From CAZGTQ01 sp964528575 (lineage in GTDB: Bacteria > Planctomycetota > UBA1135 > GCA-002686595), in assembly GCA_964528575.1 (NCBI GenBank), contig CAZGTQ010000143.1, forward strand, positions 1-5,988: a DNA stretch of 5,988 bases. The letters run 5' to 3'. The notes below the pieces were generated by a model that saw only the letters and a list, made by a program, of their open reading frames with translations, was not told where the DNA came from and made no database searches. The position numbers and the translations under genes are program-made. Shown in pieces: positions 1 through 5,988 of the stretch. Each line of letters opens with the position of its first letter. The stretch's first letter is position 1.

Positions 1-15
1 TTCGTTTGTGCGGGA

Positions 16-98
16 CAGAGAGCCGGGCATTCCAAACCGGGTCAGAGAGCCGGGCATTCCAGACCCGGCTCAGAGAGCCGGGCATTCCAGACGGAGTA
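16..98. repeat. Three tandem copies of a 27-28 bp repeat with an invariant 19 bp core
   Basis: The core CAGAGAGCCGGGCATTCCA occurs exactly at 16-34, 43-61 and 71-89, giving periods of 27 and 28 bp. Each core is followed by a variable 8-9 bp tail (roughly AACCGGGT, GACCCGGCT, GACGGAGTA). In the middle copy, GAGCCGGG (47-54) pairs perfectly with CCCGGCTC (64-71) around a 9-base loop; the tails of copies 1 and 3 do not complete this stem. The array may extend to the left of the window, although bases 1-15 do not resemble the unit. It is non-coding in my view: the frames through it give only short repetitive peptides and there is no start with a ribosome binding site. It could be a REP-like intergenic element or a decaying minisatellite. 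The repeat is seen directly; its function is unknown. Confidence 0.85.
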
Positions 99-207
99 GC
101 TGCCTGCCCTGTTCCCGATACTCGCAATCGCGCGATGCCGCGGTCCTTGGATACCGTTCCCGAACGGGTCCCCCGCCCGGCCAGGCTCGGAACCGCCGGC
201 GCGCTCC
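99..207. other. Intergenic spacer without a recognisable gene
   Basis: This is the remainder of the non-coding left end, downstream of the minus-strand barrel gene. I see no tRNA-like fold, no start codon with a ribosome binding site and no protein with recognisable composition on either strand. The only structure noted is the short inverted repeat at 154-167, listed separately. Confidence 0.5.
154..167 (-). terminator. Possible weak terminator hairpin downstream of the barrel gene
   Basis: CCGTTC (154-159) and GAACGG (162-167) are perfect inverted repeats separated by two bases, so the realistic fold is a 5 bp stem with a 4-base loop. It lies about 40 bases past the stop codon of the minus-strand gene. 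There is no T-run after it on the minus strand, so it does not meet the standard intrinsic-terminator pattern. The perfect repeat hairpin at 47-71 is an alternative stop signal. Confidence 0.25.
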
Positions 208-1122
208 TCAGAGCAGCCCGTAGGCGAGGCGCAAGCCGATGAACGGCGCCGGGTCGACGTCGTCGGCGAAACCGCCCCCGGCTCCGTCCAAGAACGTCAC
301 CTCGCGCCAGGCGTACCCGCCGAACAGCTCCGCCGTGAACGAGCGGCTCGGGCTCCACACCAGGCCCAGCGTCGCGGCGGTCTCGTCGTCCCGCAGCACT
401 CCTTCCGGCAGGAGCCCCTCATCGTCCAGCCGGAACTGCCGCACGCCGAACGCGACGTTGAAGTACGTGCGCAGGTTCTGGGCGAACGCGTAGGTCGCTC
501 CGACCCCCTCGCCCTGGCTCCCGACCGAGAAGCGCTCGTCGAAGCGGTAGTCGATCCCGCCGATCGGGAAGACGAGGAAGCTGTCCTCGAGCCGCGTCGT
601 GCCGACCAGGCCGCCGATGACGGTCAGGCGCTCGCTGTAGTCGTAGGCGAGGCGGACGGTGAACCCGTACGTGAGCGCGTCCTCGAGCGCCGCCCCGTCC
701 TCGGCGCCCACGTTCGCGAACAGCCCCCCGGACCAGTCCACCCGGTCCTCGGGCCGATGCTTCGCGAGCGAGGTCCACACGCTCGCCCGCCACGGGTCGT
801 CGAACGGGTCGCTCTCGCCGCCGGTGAACGTCGAGCTCGAGAACTCGTACGTCGACGCCTCGTAGCTGGTCCCGATCCCGAGCGTGAGCTCGGGCGAGAG
901 CGGCCGCGTCGCCGCGACACCTGCCCCGGCGCGCCACAGCCCCAGCCGGCCCTCGAGCTGGTCGAGGTCCGCGCGCGCGCTCGCCCGCCCGACGACGAAC
1001 GGGCGCAGGCTCCACCCGCCGAGCTCCGCCTGCGGCTCGTCCTCGCCCGGCTCCTGGGCGGCGCCGAGCGCACAGAGCACGAGCCAGGCGACGAGGCACG
1101 GGAGCCGGCGCATGGGCGGCAT
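208..1122 (-). CDS. Probable outer-membrane beta-barrel protein with signal peptide
   Basis: The protein is 304 aa and probably exported to the outer membrane; no enzymatic motif is visible. Residues 1-22 form a signal peptide: Arg5-Arg6, then a hydrophobic core (LVAWLVLCALG), with likely cleavage after GAA before QEPG. An acidic linker follows. From about residue 37 the protein is a series of short amphipathic strands alternating aromatic/hydrophobic with small/polar residues (WSLRPFVVG, LTLGIGTSYEAS, TYGFTVRLAYDY, TAELFGGYAW, and the final FIGLRLAYGLL), joined by Asp/Glu/Gly-rich turns. This is typical of a barrel of perhaps 10-14 strands, and similar to DUF6268-type barrels, though I cannot confirm a family. 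I chose the ATG at 1122 because GGGAG (1133-1129) sits 6 bases upstream and the signal peptide begins there. The frame stays open to an ATG at 1230, but that extension is Arg/Pro/Ala-rich and would bury the signal. The ATG at 1113 lacks a ribosome binding site. The gene is divergent from the radical SAM gene. Confidence 0.8.
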   Translation of the reverse strand: MPPMRRLPCLVAWLVLCALGAAQEPGEDEPQAELGGWSLRPFVVGRASARADLDQLEGRLGLWRAGAGVAATRPLSPELTLGIGTSYEASTYEFSSSTFTGGESDPFDDPWRASVWTSLAKHRPEDRVDWSGGLFANVGAEDGAALEDALTYGFTVRLAYDYSERLTVIGGLVGTTRLEDSFLVFPIGGIDYRFDERFSVGSQGEGVGATYAFAQNLRTYFNVAFGVRQFRLDDEGLLPEGVLRDDETAATLGLVWSPSRSFTAELFGGYAWREVTFLDGAGGGFADDVDPAPFIGLRLAYGLL

Positions 1123-1128
1123 CTTCGG

Positions 1129-1133
1129 CTCCC
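1129..1133 (-). promoter_or_regulatory. Ribosome binding site deciding the barrel gene start
   Basis: GGGAG on the minus strand lies 6 bases before the ATG at 1122. It supports this start over the upstream ATG at 1230 and the downstream ATG at 1113, neither of which places a purine-rich motif at proper spacing. Confidence 0.6.
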
Positions 1134-1145
1134 GCGGGGGCTCGA

Positions 1146-1161
1146 GGCAACCGCCGGCCCG
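1146..1161 (-). promoter_or_regulatory. Weak sigma-54-like promoter candidate for the barrel gene
   Basis: On the minus strand the sequence reads CGGGCCGGCGGTTGCC. It keeps GG and TTGC with the GG-N10-GC spacing of the -24/-12 consensus (TGGCACG-N4-TTGCW) but lacks the central CA. The predicted start would be near 1135, leaving a leader of about 13 bases that just includes the ribosome binding site. In DNA this GC-rich such partial matches are common, so this is a tentative call. Confidence 0.25.
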
Positions 1162-1190
1162 TGCTGCGCACGCTGGCTGCGAGCGCGCGG

Positions 1191-1209
1191 GCGGCCGAGC
1201 GTCGGCCGC
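1191..1209. promoter_or_regulatory. Perfect 19 bp dyad, candidate enhancer (activator-binding) site
   Basis: GCGGCCGA (1191-1198) and TCGGCCGC (1202-1209) are exact inverted repeats around a 3-base spacer (GCG). The centre lies about 108 bp upstream of the GG of the sigma-54 promoter candidate, or about 133 bp upstream of the predicted transcription start. NtrC-class activators are known to bind dyad enhancers at roughly 80-200 bp upstream, so both position and symmetry fit. That the activator encoded at 4379-5740 binds here is inferred. GC-rich DNA produces inverted repeats by chance, and a second, shorter one (CGCCGC-GA-GCGGCG, 1253-1266) is nearby. Confidence 0.45.
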
Positions 1210-1230
1210 AGAACGGCCCATAGGATCCAT

Positions 1231-1266
1231 GCGGCGCTGCGTCGAGCGTACGCGCCGCGAGCGGCG
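1231..1266. repeat. Overlapping GC-rich inverted repeats in the divergent intergenic region
   Basis: GCGGCGC (1231-1237) pairs with GCGCCGC (1252-1258) around 14 bases. Inside it lies the 8 bp palindrome GCGTACGC (1246-1253), and CGCCGC (1253-1258) also pairs with GCGGCG (1261-1266). The alternatives are mutually exclusive folds. They may be operator-like or just a consequence of composition. Confidence 0.35.
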
Positions 1267-1306
1267 TCGCCGGCCCTCGAGGAGCCGGGAGCGGCGCCCG
1301 GGCCAG

Positions 1307-1322
1307 CGGCACGGGTCTTGCG
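1307..1322 (+). promoter_or_regulatory. Sigma-54 (-24/-12) promoter for the radical SAM gene
   Basis: The sequence CGGCACGGGTCTTGCG matches the sigma-54 consensus TGGCACG-N4-TTGCW at every defined position except the first and last base. GG is at 1308-1309 and GC at 1320-1321, exactly 10 bases apart. With C1321 as -12, transcription would start near 1333, about 2 bases before the ATG at 1335. The radical SAM gene has no ribosome binding site, which fits a leaderless mRNA. A sigma-54 activator gene lies downstream on the same strand, which adds context. The motif is seen directly; its activity is inferred. Confidence 0.7.
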
Positions 1323-1334
1323 TGGGCCGCGCCC

Positions 1335-2903
1335 ATGCGAGTCCTCTTCGTCGACGAGTATCTGCCGCAGGAAATGCTCGGGATCATGTGGCTCTCGCGC
1401 GCCCTCAAGGACGCGGGCCACGAAACGCGCGCTCTCTTCGTCCCCGACCGCGATTGGCTGGAGACGGTGCGCGACTACGACCCCGACGTCGTGTGCTACT
1501 CGGTGACGACCGGGATGCACCTCTATCTGGCGGAGCTGAACCGCAAGGTGCGCGAGGCCGTCCCACGCGCCGTGTCGGTGTTCGGCGGACCCCACCCGAC
1601 GTTCGTGCCCGACTACGTCGAGACGGAGGGGATCGACGTGATCTGCCGCGGCGAGGGCGAGCACGCACTCGTCGAGCTCGTCGGCCGGATCGAGCGGGGC
1701 GAGCGCTTCGACGACGTCCAGAACCTGTGGGTGAAGGACCGCGAGACGGGCGAAATCGCCCGCAACCCCGTCCGTCCGCTCGTCCAGGACCTCGACGAGC
1801 TCGGCTTCCCCGACCGCGACGTCATCTACGACGCCGCTCCGATCTACCGCGACAGCGACCGCAAGGTCTTCGTCTCGCAACGCGGTTGCCCGATGAACTG
1901 CTCGTTCTGCTTCCACCACGCGTGGAAGGGGAAGATCTACGGCGTCCGCAACAAGGAGTACGTCCGCAAGCGCTCGGTGTCCCACCTGCTCGCCGAGATC
2001 CGCGACGTGCGGGACCGCTACAACTTGAAGTTCGTCCACTTCGTCGACGACATCTTCAACATGCGGAACGACTGGCTCGAGGAGTTCTGCGAGCGCTATC
2101 CACGCGAGGTCGGGCTGCCGTTCGACGTGATCTTGATGGCGAACCTGACGAGCGAGAAGCACATCGCGATGCTCAGCGCCGCGGGCTGCGTCTACGCGCG
2201 CATCGCGCTCGAGGCCGCGAGCGACTACGTGCGCAACGCCATCTTCCGCAAGAACACGACGCGCAAGCAGCTCACCGACGCCGCCGGGTGGATTCGCCAG
2301 CACGGCATCCGCCTCGGCACGCTGAACATGCTCGGCGGACCGGGGAGCACGATGGAGGACGAGTTCGACACGCTGCGCCTCAACATCGAGTGCAAGGCGG
2401 ACCATCCGCTCGTCTCGATCATGCAGCCGTATCCGATGTTCGACGTCGAGGACATGACGCACGAGATGGGCTACGCGACGGCGGGCTACGACGACTTCCC
2501 GGTCAACTTCCGGCGCACCGCGACGATCCTCTCGGACCAGCGCCACATGATCGAGAACCTGCACAAGGTCTTCCCGCTCGCCGTCCGCTTCCCGCGCCTG
2601 GTGCCGCTGTTGCCGCGGCTGATCAAGAGCCGCCGCATGTATGCGCCGCTGCTCGTGCTCTACATGCTCTACTCCGAGTACCTCGTCGCCGAGCAAGCGC
2701 AGATCTACGCCCGCGCCCAGGGCCTTTCCGGCCCGCGCTACTGGGCCTGGGTCGACTTCCTGCACCGTCTCTCGACCAAGGGCGTCCTGCGCGTCTATCA
2801 GGTGGTCTTCGCGCGCTTCCTCTCGCGGTTCTCGGGCGTGCAGCGTCGGATCGAGGTCGCCCTCCAAATGGGCGACGAGCGCGTCGTCGCGCACATGGAC
2901 TAG
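1335..2903 (+). CDS. B12-binding-domain radical SAM protein, substrate unknown
   Basis: The protein is 522 aa and probably cytosolic or membrane-associated. Residues 1-130 form a cobalamin-binding Rossmann-like domain: the first strand is MRVLFVDEY, followed by GGPHPTFVP (84-92) and RGEGEHAL (105-112). The DxHxxG histidine ligand motif is absent, as in many class B radical SAM methylase-like proteins. The radical SAM core follows, with Cys185, Cys189 and Cys192 (RGCPMNCSFCFHH, CX3CX2C) to bind a 4Fe-4S cluster, FVDDIFN at 236-242, LEAASDYVR at 292-300, MLGGPGST at 332-339 and QPYP at 364-367. The C-terminal region from about 405 is helical and basic with hydrophobic segments (420-450), with no domain I recognise. 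Family members carry out methylations, ring formation or rearrangements, often on lipids, pigments or natural products; nothing here names the substrate. The start is set by the first strand of the B12 fold. There is no Shine-Dalgarno; the sigma-54 site lies 13 bases upstream. It is followed by the kinase gene after 51 bp. Confidence 0.92.
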   Translation: MRVLFVDEYLPQEMLGIMWLSRALKDAGHETRALFVPDRDWLETVRDYDPDVVCYSVTTGMHLYLAELNRKVREAVPRAVSVFGGPHPTFVPDYVETEGIDVICRGEGEHALVELVGRIERGERFDDVQNLWVKDRETGEIARNPVRPLVQDLDELGFPDRDVIYDAAPIYRDSDRKVFVSQRGCPMNCSFCFHHAWKGKIYGVRNKEYVRKRSVSHLLAEIRDVRDRYNLKFVHFVDDIFNMRNDWLEEFCERYPREVGLPFDVILMANLTSEKHIAMLSAAGCVYARIALEAASDYVRNAIFRKNTTRKQLTDAAGWIRQHGIRLGTLNMLGGPGSTMEDEFDTLRLNIECKADHPLVSIMQPYPMFDVEDMTHEMGYATAGYDDFPVNFRRTATILSDQRHMIENLHKVFPLAVRFPRLVPLLPRLIKSRRMYAPLLVLYMLYSEYLVAEQAQIYARAQGLSGPRYWAWVDFLHRLSTKGVLRVYQVVFARFLSRFSGVQRRIEVALQMGDERVVAHMD

Positions 2904-2938
2904 CCGGGTCGCGCGGACTACGCTCGTGGGCGAGGAGC

Positions 2939-2943
2939 GGGGA
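2939..2943 (+). promoter_or_regulatory. Possible ribosome binding site of the histidine kinase
   Basis: GGGGA lies 11 bases before the ATG at 2955, slightly far but usable; a GAGGAG at 2932-2937 is too distant (17 bases). The 51 bp gap after the radical SAM stop contains no clear promoter or terminator, so readthrough from upstream is plausible. Confidence 0.35.
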
Positions 2944-2954
2944 TCCTGCGAGCC

Positions 2955-4378
2955 ATGTCCACCGAACCCGGACGACGGCCCCGCTCCGTCACGGCGGCGG
3001 AACCGTCCGACGCGACCCTGTCGAACGCGACCCTGTCGAACGCGACCCCGCCGAACGCGCGCCGCCGAGCGCGCTCCGGCGCGCTGCGCCCGTTCGGCCA
3101 CGCGCGGCTCGCGGCGTTCTTCGCGGCCGTCGGCGTGGCTTCGTTCCTGATTGCGCTCGCCGCGGCGCGCGCTCACGATCCGGCGACGCCGGCGGCGCCC
3201 GTCGCGCTCGCCGCGGGACTGGCAGCCGCCGCGGGCTTCGCCGGCGTTCTCGTCCACCGGCTCGAGATCAACCCGATCCGCTGGCGCGAGACCGCGCACT
3301 ACCTCGAGCGGATCCGGCGCGAGTCGGAGAAGTACCGCGCGCTCATGGAGGGCGCGGCGGACATCCTCTTGCTCGTCGACCCGACGACCGGCGCGCTGCT
3401 CGAGTCCAACGCGGCGGCCCGCGCGGCGCTGGGGCTGTCCCCCGAGGGCCCGGCGCGGCTGGCCGACCTCGTGCCGAGCGAGCACGCCGCGACGCTGGCG
3501 GACGCGGTCGCGCGGGCGTGTCGCGGCGAAGGCGCCGCGGCGGCGAGCGTGACCCTGCGGACCCACGGAGGCGGCACGCTCGTCGCCGACGCCCGCGCGA
3601 TCGAGGTGCGCTTCGCGGGCACCGCTCCGGTGCTGCTCTCCCTACGCGACGTGACGCGCCAGAAGGAGCTCGAGTCCGAGCTCCACATCCGCGAGCGCCT
3701 CTCGTCGATCGGCCTGATGACCGCCGGCGTCGCGCACGACATCAACAACCCGCTCGAGGGCGTGGCGAACTACCTCGCGCTGCTCGCGCGGCCCGACGTC
3801 GACGAGGCGACGCGGCTGCGCTACGTCGAGCGCGTCGGCGAGGGCCTCGCCCGCATCCGCGAGACCGTGCGCGATCTCCTGCGGTTCGGCCGGCCCGAGG
3901 CCGACCGGCATCCGGTCGACCTGACGGAGGTCGTGCGCCGCGCCGCCCGGCTCGCCGCTTACGCTCCCGGCGGTCGCGACGCGCGGCTCGAGCTGGAAGG
4001 CCTCGACACGCCGATTCGTGTCCTGGGAGACGCGGGCCGGCTCGAGCAGGTCGTCTTCAACCTGCTCGCGAACGGCCTGCGCGCGGTCGGCCCGCGCGGC
4101 CGCGTCGTCGCGACGGCGCGCACGTTCGCCGCGCAGAGCGGCGTGGAGCGCGTCGAGCTCGCGGTCCGCGACGACGGGCCGGGCATCGCGGCCGCCGACC
4201 TGCACCGCATCTTCGACCCGTTCTTCACCCGCAGCGGGAGCGACGGTTTGGGCCTCTCCGTCTCCTGGGCGATCGTCCAGGCGCACGGCGGTACGCTGCG
4301 CGCACGCAACGTCGAGCCCCACGGGGCCGAGCTCGAGCTCGGTCTCCCGCTCGCGCCCCAGAGCCCCGCGAGCCGGCC

Positions 4379-4382
<4 letters not shown>
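2955..4382 (+). CDS. Membrane-anchored PAS-domain sensor histidine kinase (NtrB-like)
   Basis: A 475 aa sensor kinase that autophosphorylates and passes phosphate to the response regulator encoded next. Residues 1-48 are a Ser/Thr/Asn/Pro- and Arg-rich cytoplasmic tail. Two hydrophobic helices (about 51-71 and 80-100) enclose a loop of only about 10 residues, so there is no real periplasmic sensor domain. A linker coil leads to a PAS domain (about 120-232, ending LRDVTRQKELE). The HisKA domain has the H-box AGVAHDINNPLEG with phospho-acceptor His261. The ATPase domain has an N-box (NLLANGLRA, Asn369/Asn373), G1 box DDGPGI (406-411), F-box FDPFFT (420-425) and G2 box GLGLS (431-435). All catalytic motifs are intact. 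The signal is probably cytoplasmic or within the membrane, read by PAS or the helices. The stop overlaps the next gene's start (ATGA), implying coupled translation. The start is the only ATG ahead of the helices; since the tail is low-complexity, a non-ATG start inside it is possible. Confidence 0.93.
3012..3056 (+). repeat. In-frame 15 bp tandem repeat in the kinase N-terminal tail
   Basis: GCGACCCTGTCGAAC occurs exactly at 3012-3026 and 3027-3041, with a third copy at 3042-3056 changed at two positions. In frame it encodes ATLSN, ATLSN, ATPPN. The 15 bp period keeps the frame, so gain or loss of copies would lengthen or shorten the tail without breaking the kinase. Confidence 0.9.
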
Positions 4383-5740
<1,358 letters not shown>

Positions 5741-5743
5741 GGA

Positions 5744-5777
5744 CAGCGCCGCGGCGAACGCAACCGCGGCCCCGCTG
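5744..5777. terminator. Possible bidirectional terminator hairpin between convergent genes
   Basis: CAGCG-CCGCGG (5744-5754) pairs with CCGCGG (5764-5769) and CGCTG (5773-5777), giving an 11 bp stem with a 3-base bulge (5770-5772) and a 9-base loop. It begins 3 bases after the activator stop and ends 15 bases before the stop of the minus-strand gene, the usual place for a shared terminator. There is no T-run on either side, so stopping by hairpin alone is unproven. Confidence 0.45.
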
Positions 5778-5792
5778 GCCACGAACGAACCT

Positions 5793-5988
5793 CTACGGCT
5801 CCTCCGTCGCGCCGGCGCGCACGCAGTGCAGACGCCGGCCCTCGCGAAGCAGGAACGCGCCGTCGACCGCCGCGACGCCGTAGAGCACGTCCGCGACCGG
5901 CAGCGCGTTCGTCGCGAGCACCTCGGGACCGTCGGCCCGCGCCGCGAGCACCGTCGTCGTGCCGCTCTTGCCGAAGAAGTAGAGCCGC
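5793..5988 (-). CDS. C-terminal end of a PQQ-type beta-propeller protein (partial)
   Basis: Only the last 64 residues are in the window; the gene enters from the right edge and stops with TAG at 5795-5793. The visible protein begins RLYFFGKSGTTTVLAARADG and continues with PEVLATNALPVADVLYGVAA, then GAFLLREGRRLHCVRAG. This is the pattern of the last blade of a PQQ-like (quinoprotein-type) beta-propeller: a LYFFGK-G-TTVL strand pair, a 'VLATN-LP' linker, then a blade ending in a 'LHCV' strand. Such propellers are common as exported proteins in Planctomycetota and Verrucomicrobiota. Whether it binds a cofactor or is an enzyme cannot be judged from this fragment. It is convergent with the activator gene across 52 bp and thus probably a separate transcription unit. 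Confidence 0.75.
   Translation of the reverse strand, partial: RLYFFGKSGTTTVLAARADGPEVLATNALPVADVLYGVAAVDGAFLLREGRRLHCVRAGATEEP

Noticed and set aside
16..98. CRISPR array
   Set aside because: The repeats are only 19 bp with 8-9 bp tails, far too short for spacers, and no cas genes are nearby.
6..242. Small plus-strand proteins across the left-end repeats
   Set aside because: The peptides simply translate the tandem repeat, have no ribosome binding site, and the frames run into the antisense of the barrel gene.
1123..1230. N-terminal extension of the barrel gene to the ATG at 1230
   Set aside because: It would place 36 Arg/Pro/Ala-rich residues before an evident signal peptide, and the ribosome binding site points to the ATG at 1122.
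1374..2903. Alternative radical SAM start at Met14
   Set aside because: AGGA lies only one base from this ATG, too close for a ribosome binding site, and the first strand of the B12 fold (MRVLFVDEY) would be lost.
624..3566. 980-codon minus-strand open frame
   Set aside because: It is antisense to the radical SAM and kinase genes and made of low-complexity Arg/Ala/Val/Asp runs, mirroring the codon bias of the real genes. It has no recognisable domain or ribosome binding site.
884..4378. Very long plus-strand open frame running into the activator gene
   Set aside because: Upstream of 4379 the translation is Arg/Pro/Ala-rich with no domain and overlaps the radical SAM and kinase genes, which have clear motifs in other frames. 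It is open only because stop codons are rare in this GC-rich DNA.

Overview
The window is a GC-rich (roughly 70% G+C or more) stretch of bacterial chromosome with strong third-position GC bias. That bias explains the very long but meaningless open frames on the opposite strands. Several points suggest a Gram-negative, possibly Planctomycetota-like or Myxococcota-like organism: a signal-peptide-bearing beta-barrel-type protein whose export signal ends in GAAQEP, a PQQ-type beta-propeller tail, a B12-type radical SAM protein, and an NtrC-class kinase/activator pair. The phylum is an inference; no marker gene is present.

Layout. Positions 1-207 are non-coding and hold three tandem copies of a 27-28 bp repeat (16-98) plus a small hairpin (154-167). 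A minus-strand gene (208-1122) encodes a probable outer-membrane beta-barrel protein. It is divergent from a plus-strand gene (1335-2903) for a B12-binding-domain radical SAM enzyme of unknown substrate. The 212 bp between them contain a strong match to the sigma-54 (-24/-12) promoter consensus at 1307-1322 and a perfect 19 bp dyad at 1191-1209. Next come a membrane-anchored PAS histidine kinase (2955-4382) and, overlapping it by ATGA, a full NtrC-class sigma-54 activator (4379-5740). A hairpin lies in the convergent gap (5744-5777). The last 196 bases are the C-terminal end of a minus-strand beta-propeller gene that runs off the window.

How the parts may work together. The kinase and activator form a complete two-component system with every residue expected for phosphotransfer, ATP hydrolysis and sigma-54 contact. 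The best sigma-54 promoter candidate in the window lies directly upstream of the radical SAM gene, and the dyad sits about 130 bp upstream of the predicted transcription start, where activators of this class normally bind. The simplest reading is a self-contained circuit: the kinase/activator pair switches on the radical SAM gene, possibly its own genes through readthrough, and possibly the divergent barrel gene. This circuit is inferred; the motifs are seen directly. The predicted start lies only about 2 bases before the radical SAM ATG, which implies a leaderless or nearly leaderless mRNA.
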